A stretch of 64,000 bases of DNA from CAWCUK01 sp963798775 (lineage in GTDB: Bacteria; Bacteroidota; Ignavibacteria; Ignavibacteriales; Ignavibacteriaceae): the NCBI GenBank assembly GCA_963798775.1, contig CAWCUK010000004.1, positions 682,001 through 746,000 of the forward strand, read 5' to 3'. The position numbers and the translations under genes were made by a program. Positions 45,234 to 53,659 of this stretch are shown here, one piece after another. Position 1 is the first letter of the stretch. Each line of letters opens with the position of its first letter. The notes under the pieces were generated by a model. The model was not told the origin of the DNA. It ran no database searches and saw nothing but the letters and a program-made list of their open reading frames with translations.

Positions 45234-46706
45234 TTGTTCAAAAAAATACTCATTACAAATCGCGGGGAAATAGCACTACGAATAATAAGGGCTTGTAAAG
45301 AGCTAAATATAAAATCTGCCGCCGTATATTCTGAAGCTGATAAAATCTCGCTGCACATAAGAAATGCCGATGAAGCATATTATATAGGACCGGCCGCCGC
45401 CTCAGAGTCATATCTCAATCAAGAAAAAATAATTAATCTTGCGAAAAAAATAGGCGCCGACGCAATCCATCCCGGCTATGGTTTCTTTTCCGAAAACTCC
45501 AACTTCATTAAAGCGGTTGAAGACGCCGGAATAACTTTTATAGGCCCTTCATCATCCTCTGTAGAATTGATGGGAAGTAAGACAGCAGCGCGGCAGCTAA
45601 TGGCCCAAAATGATGTTCCTATAGTTCCCGGGACCACCGAACCTATAAAAAATGCGGAGGAAGGTTTAGATTCCGCCAATAAAATAGGATATCCGGTACT
45701 TCTAAAAGCTTCCGCCGGCGGAGGAGGGAAGGGGATGAGAAAAATATCCTCTGAAACAGAATTTAAGGACGCTTTTGAAGCTACAAAAAGAGAAGCTCTA
45801 AAATCATTCGGCAGCGACGAGATTTATATTGAGAAGTACATTGAAAACCCCAAGCATATTGAAGTCCAAATAATCGCTGATAAACATGGAAATTATGTCC
45901 ATCTTTTTGAAAGAGAATGTTCGGTTCAGCGAAGACATCAAAAGATAATTGAGGAAGCACCTTCATCGTTTGTTGATAATGAGACGAGGGATAAAATTAC
46001 TACGGCCGCGATAAACGCCGCGAAAGCTTGCAATTATTATAACGCCGGAACAATTGAATTTCTAATGGATTTAAATAAAGATTTTTATTTTCTCGAAATG
46101 AATACCAGGCTTCAAGTAGAACATCCTGTAACAGAATTTATTACGGGAAAAGATTTAGTAAAAGAGCAGATTTCCGTTGCTTTAGGAAATAAATTATCTT
46201 TTAACCAGGATGATCTAAAAATAACGGGACATTCACTTGAATGCAGAATTTATGCCGAAGATTCCGAAAATAATTTTCTTCCCTCCACCGGAATAATAAA
46301 AGAATATAAAGCACCGTCCGGCCCCGGAGTTAGAGTTGATGCCGGTTTCGGTCGTGATTCAGAAATTTCAATTTATTACGATCCTCTTATCGCAAAACTA
46401 GTATGCTGGGCAGACGATAGAAATAATGTAATAAAAAGAATGCTTCGCGCTTTAGATGAATATGTAATTTTCGGCGTAACAAATAATATTTCGTTCTTGA
46501 AAAAGATTTTGAATCACCCGGATTTTATTAGCGGAAAGTTTGATATAAATTTTCTTGAATCTAAATTATTACCCGAAATGAAAAACGTTTTTAAAAATAA
46601 TGATGAATTGGAAAACGCTGCCGCTATATTTTCAGCATTAATCAAACACAGCGCGTCTTTTAAAAGAACCATGAAAGCACTTCAGTTCAAACCAATAAAT
46701 GGATAG
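45234..46706 (+). CDS. accC: Biotin carboxylase (acetyl-/acyl-CoA carboxylase alpha part)
   Basis: A 490-residue biotin carboxylase with ITNRGEIALRIIRA at the start, the ATP-grasp glycine loop ASAGGGGKGMRK (about 155-166), ERECSVQRRHQKIIEEAPS, and EMNTRLQVEHPVTEF. It carboxylates biotin on the carrier protein with bicarbonate and ATP. It is about 40 residues longer than E. coli AccC at the C-terminus, as in propionyl- or methylcrotonyl-type acyl-CoA carboxylases. The biotin carrier is the next gene; no carboxyltransferase gene is in the window. TTG start at 45234. Confidence 0.92.
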   Translation: MFKKILITNRGEIALRIIRACKELNIKSAAVYSEADKISLHIRNADEAYYIGPAAASESYLNQEKIINLAKKIGADAIHPGYGFFSENSNFIKAVEDAGITFIGPSSSSVELMGSKTAARQLMAQNDVPIVPGTTEPIKNAEEGLDSANKIGYPVLLKASAGGGGKGMRKISSETEFKDAFEATKREALKSFGSDEIYIEKYIENPKHIEVQIIADKHGNYVHLFERECSVQRRHQKIIEEAPSSFVDNETRDKITTAAINAAKACNYYNAGTIEFLMDLNKDFYFLEMNTRLQVEHPVTEFITGKDLVKEQISVALGNKLSFNQDDLKITGHSLECRIYAEDSENNFLPSTGIIKEYKAPSGPGVRVDAGFGRDSEISIYYDPLIAKLVCWADDRNNVIKRMLRALDEYVIFGVTNNISFLKKILNHPDFISGKFDINFLESKLLPEMKNVFKNNDELENAAAIFSALIKHSASFKRTMKALQFKPING

Positions 46707-46715
46707 ATCAGGCTT

Positions 46716-47216
46716 ATGAGTGATTTTGTTGTAACTCTTAATTCAAATAAAAAAGAGATTTCTATTTTAAACGGATCTAAGTTAAAAATGGACGGGAAAG
46801 AGTTTAAGTATGAAATATCACTATTAAGCGGCAATACATATCTATTAAAAATTGATAATACGATTTACGAATTAACCTATAATAAAATCGATTCTGAAAA
46901 ACATTCTGTATTAATAAACGGGAATGAATTTGAAACTGTGGTAAGAACTTCCTTGCAGGAAAAAGCTTCAAAGCTGATTGAGAAAAGCTTAAGCGCGCAC
47001 CATAAAATGGAAGTTAAAGCACCGATGCCAGGTATGATACTTAAAATAAGAAAAAAGGTTGGAGATGAAGTATCACAAGGTGAATCGGTAATAATTTTGG
47101 AAGCAATGAAAATGGAGAATGACCTTCACTCTCCGGTTTCGGGAAAAATAAAAGAAATTCTAGTAGCAGAGGGCACTGCGGTAGAAAAGGGAGCAAATCT
47201 TTTTTCAATAGAATAA
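46716..47216 (+). CDS. Biotin carrier protein of an acyl-CoA carboxylase
   Basis: A 166-residue protein. Its last 75 residues are a biotinyl/lipoyl domain with VKAPMPGMILKIRKKVGDEV and the biotinylation site EAMKMEN, where the lysine is K132. The N-terminal half is a beta-rich domain like that between carboxylase and carrier domains in one-chain acyl-CoA carboxylases, so the pair accC plus this gene is a split version. It lies 9 bp after accC. Confidence 0.9.
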   Translation: MSDFVVTLNSNKKEISILNGSKLKMDGKEFKYEISLLSGNTYLLKIDNTIYELTYNKIDSEKHSVLINGNEFETVVRTSLQEKASKLIEKSLSAHHKMEVKAPMPGMILKIRKKVGDEVSQGESVIILEAMKMENDLHSPVSGKIKEILVAEGTAVEKGANLFSIE

Positions 47217-47262
47217 AACTGTGTATTAAACTTAAAAAGAAGTAATCATTTGAGGAGGAAGT

Positions 47263-48510
47263 GTGAAAGCTAAACTATTTACTTTTATGTTCCTGGTAAG
47301 TTTCGGCCTAAGTAATATTTACGCGGGCGGATTTCAGATTAATGAGCATGGCGCCAGAGCCATGGGCTTAGGCGGTGCTTTTACAGCACTGGCTAATGAC
47401 GCGTCCGCAGTATATTTTAATCCAGCCGGTATAATTCAACTATCCGGTACTCATTTCATGATCGGTACAACAATGATTTCACCGGACGCATCTTTCAGAG
47501 GTGTTTATCCTTCAGTGAAAGAATATAATTTAGAAAAGCAAACTTTTTTCCCAAGCCATTTTTTTGCGACGCACCAAATCGATAAAGATTGGAGTGTCGG
47601 TTTAGGTTTTACCACACCATTTGGATTAGGAACAAAATGGGATTCGGATTGGGTAGGAAGATATTTGGCTGTTCAAACAGATTTAATGACATTCCTTATA
47701 AGTCCCGTAGTTGCATATAAAATATTAGATAATCTTTCTGTAAGCGCGGGATTTGAATATAGTTTTGCTAATGTTACCATAAAGCAAAAACAGCCTCAAA
47801 CTCCTTTTGCGGGAGATGCATTTATTACGTTAGACGGAAAAGATAATTCCGCTTTCGGTTATAATTTTGGTTTTCTATATAAACCATTTAAAACATTATC
47901 TATCGGAGCCTCATACCACAGCGATATAAAATATGATTTTAAAGGAACTGCTTCTACAGAAGGCGCTCAGCAATTGAAAGACGCGGGTAAACTTCCGGAA
48001 GGTAATGTTATCGCGAAACTAACTACTCCTGTAAATTTCACAGTCGGAATGGCATATAATATATATTCCCGATTAACAGTAAGCGCTGATTTCCAGTATA
48101 TTGGATGGAGTAGTTATGATACATTAAAAGTCGATTTTGAAAATCCAAGCTACACGGATATTAATAGCCCCAGAGAATATGATAACTCATATATCGTCCG
48201 TTTAGGCGGTGAATATCAGTTTACAAATTCTTTAGCAATTCAAGGCGGAATTTATTTTGATAGCAACCCGGTTAAACCTAAATATTTAAATCCTTCGCTT
48301 CCGGATGCTGATCGTTTAGGATTTAGTTTAGGGATTGATTATAAACTTACAAAGAGTCTCGGTGTTAATTTGGCTTATCTTTTTATAAGAGGACAACAGT
48401 TAACTGTTGATAACTCAAATGAAAGTTATAGTTCAGGAAACGCTCCATTTAACGGGACATATAATACTTCGGCTAATTTATTGTCATTAAGTTTATCATA
48501 TAGTTTATAA
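47263..48510 (+). CDS. OmpP1/FadL family outer-membrane transporter
   Basis: A 415-residue outer-membrane beta barrel. Signal peptide to about residue 21 (SNIYAG), then the FadL N-terminal hatch GGFQINEHGARAMGLGGAFTA and DASAVYFNPAG, then 14 predicted strands ending in LLSLSLSYSL with aromatic-type barrel end. FadL-type proteins take up hydrophobic compounds such as fatty acids, which fits the acyl-CoA carboxylase genes upstream. GTG start with GAGGAGG 6 bp before. Confidence 0.9.
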   Translation: MKAKLFTFMFLVSFGLSNIYAGGFQINEHGARAMGLGGAFTALANDASAVYFNPAGIIQLSGTHFMIGTTMISPDASFRGVYPSVKEYNLEKQTFFPSHFFATHQIDKDWSVGLGFTTPFGLGTKWDSDWVGRYLAVQTDLMTFLISPVVAYKILDNLSVSAGFEYSFANVTIKQKQPQTPFAGDAFITLDGKDNSAFGYNFGFLYKPFKTLSIGASYHSDIKYDFKGTASTEGAQQLKDAGKLPEGNVIAKLTTPVNFTVGMAYNIYSRLTVSADFQYIGWSSYDTLKVDFENPSYTDINSPREYDNSYIVRLGGEYQFTNSLAIQGGIYFDSNPVKPKYLNPSLPDADRLGFSLGIDYKLTKSLGVNLAYLFIRGQQLTVDNSNESYSSGNAPFNGTYNTSANLLSLSLSYSL

Positions 48511-48529
48511 TCTTAGAGGAAAAGAAAAA

Positions 48530-49951
48530 ATGAAAAATAAAATTAAATTATCTTCATTATTATTTCTGCTTGGTATTTTTATTATCAGCGGATGTAAAGA
48601 TAGAACAGAAGTTACAGCTCCCGAGCAAATACAGCAAAAAAGCGGGAAAGCTGATTTTACAAGATTTGTGACAATCGGAAACAGCCTTACCGCCGGCGTA
48701 CAATCAAACTCATTATTTGAAACGGCGCAGAAATATTCTTACGGGAATCAAATAGCAAATCAAGTAAACGCCTCTTTTGAACAGCCTATTGTAGCGGAAC
48801 CGGGTACTCCGGGAAGACTAGAAGTTGTTTCCCTAAACCCATTTCAAACATATATAACAAAAACCTCAGGAGCTCCGTTAAATCTTCAATATCAAGCACC
48901 TTATAATAATTTGGGTATCAGCGGCGCTTTTACTTATGATGTATTAAACGCGCAAGATTCTTCAAGCTGCTATACCGCGAAATACTTTAATAAGCCAAAT
49001 CCAATGTTCAACTTAGTTTTAAGAGGAATCGGAACACAGTTTCAGCAGGCAAAAATGCTTCATCCAACATTTGTATCATTATGGATTGGTAATAATGATG
49101 TATTAGGTTACGCAACTTCCGGCGGTAAAATTCCTATAACACCTTCTCAACAATTTGCGGGTATGTATTCACAAATATTAGACAGTTTAGCTTCAATTTG
49201 TCCCGATGGTGTTGTCGCGAATATTCCCAATGTTTCGGTACTTCCATTTTTAACAACTGTCGGGCCTCAAATCGCGATTGGAACTCCATGGCCTACTGTA
49301 AAATTACTCGGAGTTCAAGGATTAGTTTATCAAAGTACCGGTTCCAGCCCAATTGGATTAGCTGATTCCGCGGCACTTTTAACCGGGAAGGTTTTATTAA
49401 CTTTAGACGGTTCTGAATACGCGCAATTATTAGGAAAACCAACCGGCAAATATTACAGAGATAACGGTATGAACATTCCCGCAGGAGTTGATACTACAAA
49501 ACCCTTCGGTTTTACACCGGAAAATCCTTGGCCGAATTATTTAATTTTAGATCAAACAGAAATATCAAATATACAAACTGCTGTATCAGAATATAATAAC
49601 GCGATAAACGCGGCCGCTACCGCGCATTATTATGGTGTTGTAGATATTAATGCTGCTTTAAATCAAATAAGAGCCGCTGATTTTAACGGCGGAACGGTTG
49701 TAAACGGAGTTAAATTTACTACTCGTTATGTTGAAGGGGGATTATTTAGTTTAGACGGAGTTCATCCTACAAGTCAAGGTTACGGAATTATTACAAACGC
49801 ATTTATAACTGTTATTAATCAAAAGTATGAAGCGAATATTCCCGCGATAAATATTTCCACAATACCCGGAAGTATTAAAATACATTCTTTGGGAAAAGCA
49901 TTAAACGCTATAGTTCCCGCAAAAGCGTTTACAAATTCTTTTATGTTTTAG
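48530..49951 (+). CDS. GDSL/SGNH-type esterase lipoprotein
   Basis: A 473-residue lipoprotein (lipobox IISGC, lipid site near residue 22). SGNH hydrolase blocks are visible: block I FVTIGNSLTAG with serine nucleophile near 52, block III WIGNNDVLG, and block V DGVHPTSQGYG with catalytic D and H. It probably hydrolyses a lipid or ester at the outer membrane. It lies 20 bp after the FadL gene, so uptake of the hydrolysed product through FadL is plausible. Terminator at 49957. Confidence 0.88.
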   Translation: MKNKIKLSSLLFLLGIFIISGCKDRTEVTAPEQIQQKSGKADFTRFVTIGNSLTAGVQSNSLFETAQKYSYGNQIANQVNASFEQPIVAEPGTPGRLEVVSLNPFQTYITKTSGAPLNLQYQAPYNNLGISGAFTYDVLNAQDSSSCYTAKYFNKPNPMFNLVLRGIGTQFQQAKMLHPTFVSLWIGNNDVLGYATSGGKIPITPSQQFAGMYSQILDSLASICPDGVVANIPNVSVLPFLTTVGPQIAIGTPWPTVKLLGVQGLVYQSTGSSPIGLADSAALLTGKVLLTLDGSEYAQLLGKPTGKYYRDNGMNIPAGVDTTKPFGFTPENPWPNYLILDQTEISNIQTAVSEYNNAINAAATAHYYGVVDINAALNQIRAADFNGGTVVNGVKFTTRYVEGGLFSLDGVHPTSQGYGIITNAFITVINQKYEANIPAINISTIPGSIKIHSLGKALNAIVPAKAFTNSFMF

Positions 49952-49956
49952 TTTGG

Positions 49957-49984
49957 AAGGATGGAAAACCATCCTTCTTTTTTC
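49957..49984 (+). terminator. Rho-independent terminator after the GDSL gene
   Basis: AAGGATGG and CCATCCTT pair around AAAA, followed by CTTTTTTT. Confidence 0.9.
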
Positions 49985-50029
49985 GAGCTGAAATTGAGCA
50001 TCAATATTCTTTTATAAAAGGGATAAAAC

Positions 50030-50452
50030 ATGTATAGAAAAGGAATCGGTTTTTTCTTAATTCCATTAATAATGATAATAACAGGCTGCGGTTCCACCGA
50101 AACAAGTTTAGAAAAGCAAAAAGAAAATAATAATTATGTTTTTGATGAACTGACTCCGCAAAAAGAATCGACAATAGCCCAGAGTTCAATTGAACCGCCG
50201 CAGCTAAATGTAAAATATTTCATAGTACAAATTGGCGCTTTTACTACGAAAGAAAAAGCTGAAGCATTTTCTGAAAAGAGTAAAAAAGTGTTAAAAAAAG
50301 AACTTAATATTGTGCGGAGCGATGAGAACAATTTATTCGTAGTACAAATAACGCCTTTTTATTCAACAAAGGAAGAAGCTGAAGAGGAAAGGACAGCTCT
50401 TTGGCAGAAGAAGGATTATAAGGACGCATGGATTGTTACCGTAAATAAATAG
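50030..50452 (+). CDS. SPOR domain lipoprotein
   Basis: A 140-residue lipoprotein with lipobox MIITGC (cysteine near residue 21), a polar linker and a SPOR domain at about 63-138 (YFIVQIGAFTTKEKAEAFSE ... FVVQITPFYSTKEEAEEE). SPOR domains bind denuded peptidoglycan at division sites. It stands alone between two terminators. Confidence 0.9.
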   Translation: MYRKGIGFFLIPLIMIITGCGSTETSLEKQKENNNYVFDELTPQKESTIAQSSIEPPQLNVKYFIVQIGAFTTKEKAEAFSEKSKKVLKKELNIVRSDENNLFVVQITPFYSTKEEAEEERTALWQKKDYKDAWIVTVNK

Positions 50453-50503
50453 AATAGGTTAACTTACATCATAAATAAAATTATATTTTATTTTTACTAT
50501 AAG

Positions 50504-50533
50504 GCGGTTAAATAACCGCTTTTTATTTTTTTT
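50504..50533 (+). terminator. Rho-independent terminator after the SPOR gene
   Basis: GCGGTTA-AA-TAACCGC followed by TTTTTATTTTTTTT, 52 bp after the stop. Confidence 0.9.
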
Positions 50534-50652
50534 GAAGAAAATTTTTTGTACCAAAAAAAATCAAGTTCTATAATTTTTTGTAGTTTTTTTTTATAGTATT
50601 AATTAAATTCAAACTTAATCTGATTTTATCACATTTTTAAGAGGGAGGCCTA

Positions 50653-51078
50653 ATGGCGTTTTCATTAAATAAAATAATGCTAATCGGAAATCTCGGAAGA
50701 GACGCCGAAACAAGATTCACCACAAATAACGTTTCGGTTACCAGCTTTGCCATGGCAACCACACACAGCTATAAGGGCAAAGACGGAAATTGGCAGAACG
50801 AAACCACGTGGCATAATGTTGTAGCTTTTAACCTTTCGGATTATTATAAAGAAGTGCTGAAGAAGGGGAAAAAAGTATATGTGGAAGGCCGTTTAACAAA
50901 ACGAGATTATACCGATAAAGACGGAATAAAAAGATATTCGACAGACGTTTATCTCGATAAGCTTATTCCGCTTGAATCAAATGATTCCGGCGGCGGACAA
51001 TACAGCAAAAATGATAATGAAGAAGTTTCTTCGGCTCCCGACATGGAAGTTGAAGAAAATGATGACCTTCCTTTTTAA
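50653..51078 (+). CDS. ssb: Single-stranded DNA-binding protein
   Basis: A 141-residue SSB: OB fold over about 1-108 (LNKIMLIGNLGRDAETRFT, WHNVVAFN, GKKVYVEGRL, DKDGIKRYSTDVYLDKL), a short acidic linker and the DDLPF C-terminal tip that recruits replication and repair partners. GAGGGAGG is a strong ribosome site. The upstream 120 bp is AT-rich and probably holds its promoter. Confidence 0.95.
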   Translation: MAFSLNKIMLIGNLGRDAETRFTTNNVSVTSFAMATTHSYKGKDGNWQNETTWHNVVAFNLSDYYKEVLKKGKKVYVEGRLTKRDYTDKDGIKRYSTDVYLDKLIPLESNDSGGGQYSKNDNEEVSSAPDMEVEENDDLPF

Positions 51079-51112
51079 TTATTTTGTATAACAACTAAGG
51101 ATTATTTAATTA

Positions 51113-52396
51113 TTGGATATAGACTGGCAATATAAATTACTAATACTAATCGTTCTCTTTTCATTGTCGGCTTTTTTTTCCGGTTCGGAAGTTGCCTTAT
51201 TTTCTATAGATAAAAAAAAGTTAAAAAACGGTGCTGGTGATTCATCGGTAATATTCCGGTATCTTTATAATTTATTGGAATATCCCAGAAGACTTTTAGT
51301 TACCATTTTAATCGGGAATACAATAGTTAATGTTGCCGCGTCTATTGTGGCTGTATCCTTAGCATTAGATTATGCCGCGGTATCTTCGATATCGCGGGAT
51401 CTTATTTTATCCGTTCAAATAATAATACTTACCGTTTTAGTAGTAATATTCGGAGAACTGATACCTAAAGTTTGGGCGGCAAAGCATCCTTTTACATTCG
51501 CTAAAATTTGTTCTGTTCCGCTTTACTGGATAAATGTATTACTTTATCCGGTTGCGGAAACTTTAACTGAAACGATAAAAATACTTGTAGCCAATATTAA
51601 ATTTGATAAAACAAAAATGGCTATTCTTCCGGAAGAATTAACCGAGCTTGCTAATTTGGGGCATGAAAGAGGAACTATAATTGAAGAAGAACACGGACTT
51701 ATCCACAGTATAGTTAGTTTTAAATCAGTTGCCGTACATGAGGTAATGATGCCTCGTGTTGATATTATAGCCGTTTCTGTCGACGCCACTTTTAATGAGG
51801 TATTATCAATAATAACTTCATCCGGCCACAGCAGAATACCGTTATACAAAGATAATTTGGATGAAATTGTGGGCGTTCTATACGCGAAAGACATTCTTCC
51901 TTTTCTAAAGAATGAAGAAATACAAAATCATCTTTCTTTATCTAAAATAGCAAGGAAGGCTATGTTTGTTCCTAAATCCAAAATGATTAATGACCTGATG
52001 CATGAATTCCAGGAAAAGAAAATGCACATAGCAATTGTAGTAGATGAATACGGCGGCACTGCGGGTTTAGTTACTTTGGAAGATATTCTGGAAGAAATAA
52101 TCGGGGAAATAAGGGACGAATATGATAAAGAAGAAAGTCCCGTTACAAAATTAAATGACGATAATTTTCTTGTACTCGGTAAAGTTTCTGTCGGTGAATT
52201 GAACGAACTTCTAAATTTAAATATAGAACCTGAAAATGAAGATTTTGAAACATTGGGCGGTTTGGTATTAAACTACGCGGGACAAGTACCAAAAGAAGGA
52301 TATTCATTTCAATTTGAAAATCATAAATTTACCGTGAAGGAAGTTTTTAATAAAAGAATAAAAAAAGTTTTAATTGAAAAGCTTCCTACAGAATAA
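51113..52396 (+). CDS. CNNM/CorC-HlyC family transporter (DUF21-CBS)
   Basis: A 427-residue inner-membrane protein. The DUF21 domain with three to four helices spans about 5-185 (SAFFSGSEVALFSIDKKKL, LIGNTIVNVAAS, FGELIPKVWA). A CBS pair covers about 200-330 (VMMPRVDIIAVS ... VDEYGGTAGLVTLEDILEEI) and a CorC_HlyC domain about 345-425. Such proteins export Mg2+ or Co2+, or act as hemolysin-like factors. Start TTG at 51113 is uncertain. It begins a run with an unknown membrane protein, an MCE protein and ggt. Confidence 0.88.
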   Translation: MDIDWQYKLLILIVLFSLSAFFSGSEVALFSIDKKKLKNGAGDSSVIFRYLYNLLEYPRRLLVTILIGNTIVNVAASIVAVSLALDYAAVSSISRDLILSVQIIILTVLVVIFGELIPKVWAAKHPFTFAKICSVPLYWINVLLYPVAETLTETIKILVANIKFDKTKMAILPEELTELANLGHERGTIIEEEHGLIHSIVSFKSVAVHEVMMPRVDIIAVSVDATFNEVLSIITSSGHSRIPLYKDNLDEIVGVLYAKDILPFLKNEEIQNHLSLSKIARKAMFVPKSKMINDLMHEFQEKKMHIAIVVDEYGGTAGLVTLEDILEEIIGEIRDEYDKEESPVTKLNDDNFLVLGKVSVGELNELLNLNIEPENEDFETLGGLVLNYAGQVPKEGYSFQFENHKFTVKEVFNKRIKKVLIEKLPTE

Positions 52397-52401
52397 ACGT
52401 T

Positions 52402-52767
52402 ATGAAAAAAGGCTGTTTTATAAGATCAATAGTAATATTAACAATATTAATTGCAGCTATTCTATATATTGTGAAGAATAAATTTAATGATTTTGTACTT
52501 ACTCCGGGAAAGAATTGGATTGCCGCTCAACTGGACGATGAATTTAACGCGATTAAACCTTCGCCGGAAAAAGACAGCCTTAAAGCGGCGGTTTCTAACT
52601 ATTTTTCAGGAGTTAGAAATTTAGATGAGCTTAAAGGCAAACAGATAAAAAATATAATGGTATCAATTCAAGAAATTATCGGGGATAGTGTAATTAACCA
52701 TATTGAACTTTCTAAAATTAAGGAAATGTTAAACCAGGTAAATGATGAAAGATCTAAGAAAGACTGA
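52402..52767 (+). CDS. Small membrane-anchored protein of unknown function
   Basis: A 121-residue protein with one N-terminal membrane helix (IVILTILIAAILYIV, about 10-24) and a helical, charged outer part (about 30-121). No family recognised. It starts 6 bp after the CNNM gene and its end overlaps the MCE gene by 26 bp, so it is translated in that operon and may assist the MCE protein (inference). Confidence 0.65.
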   Translation: MKKGCFIRSIVILTILIAAILYIVKNKFNDFVLTPGKNWIAAQLDDEFNAIKPSPEKDSLKAAVSNYFSGVRNLDELKGKQIKNIMVSIQEIIGDSVINHIELSKIKEMLNQVNDERSKKD

Positions 52768-53659
52768 AATAAAAGTAGGATTGATGGTTATTCTCGGAAT
52801 TTTAATTTTCATTTGGATTTTGGGATGGGCAAAAAACTTTAGTTTTACATCAACCGAAAAAGAAGTATACGCGAAATTTAATAATGTTTCCGGGTTGGAA
52901 GTAGGTGATTACGTTACCGTTAACGGTGTAAGAAAAGGACATGTTGAAGATTTTAATATTGAGAATGAAGACGTAATAGTTAAAATGAACATCGCCAAAG
53001 ACACTGATTTAAGAGAGGACGCGGTTTTTGCGGTAACAATGCTTGATTTAATGGGGGGTAAAAAAATTAATATTGATCCCGGAACTTCATCAAAAAAACT
53101 TAATTATGATGAAATTCATAACGGAGTTTTTTATGCGGATATTCCGACAGTAATGACCATGGTAGGCTCTATGCAAGAGGATTTAGTAAACTCTCTTAAA
53201 GAAGTTAAAATCACCTTATCTTCGTTAAATAAATATTTAACCGATAAAAAACTTAATTCCGATATTAAAAGTTCTGTTTCAAATTTAAATGAAGTTACAC
53301 AAAAGCTGAATATAGTTTTAGATGAGAATCAGGCCAATATTAAAAAATTAGCGGAAAACAGCGCGGATTTAGCGGAAAAAGCAAATCAATTTATATCCGA
53401 AAATAAAGATGATATTAAAGGCTCAATTCTTGAGATTAGAGATGTTTTGAAAAAAACGGACTCACTATTAACAAAGGCCAACGCTTTTTCGGATGAAATA
53501 AAAGCTCAGAATAATAATATCGGTAAAATATTATACGATAGAGAAAACTACGAAAATTTGACCCAAACTATAAAACAATTAAAAGAAGTATCTAAGCTCC
53601 TCTTAAATCAATTAAATAATGAAGGACTAAAAGTAGATGCTCACATTAAACTATTCTAA
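52742..53659 (+). CDS. MlaD/MCE family lipid-transport protein
   Basis: A 305-residue protein with an N-terminal membrane anchor (about 13-30), one MCE domain (about 38-115: YAKFNNVSGLEVGDYVTVNG and DAVFAVTMLDLMGGKKINI) and a long helical tail (about 140-300). MCE proteins form hexameric periplasmic tubes that carry phospholipids between membranes, normally with an MlaE permease and MlaF ATPase; neither is in the window. The start ATG ATG pair overlaps the previous gene. The end overlaps ggt by 23 bp. Confidence 0.9.
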   Translation: MMKDLRKTEIKVGLMVILGILIFIWILGWAKNFSFTSTEKEVYAKFNNVSGLEVGDYVTVNGVRKGHVEDFNIENEDVIVKMNIAKDTDLREDAVFAVTMLDLMGGKKINIDPGTSSKKLNYDEIHNGVFYADIPTVMTMVGSMQEDLVNSLKEVKITLSSLNKYLTDKKLNSDIKSSVSNLNEVTQKLNIVLDENQANIKKLAENSADLAEKANQFISENKDDIKGSILEIRDVLKKTDSLLTKANAFSDEIKAQNNNIGKILYDRENYENLTQTIKQLKEVSKLLLNQLNNEGLKVDAHIKLF

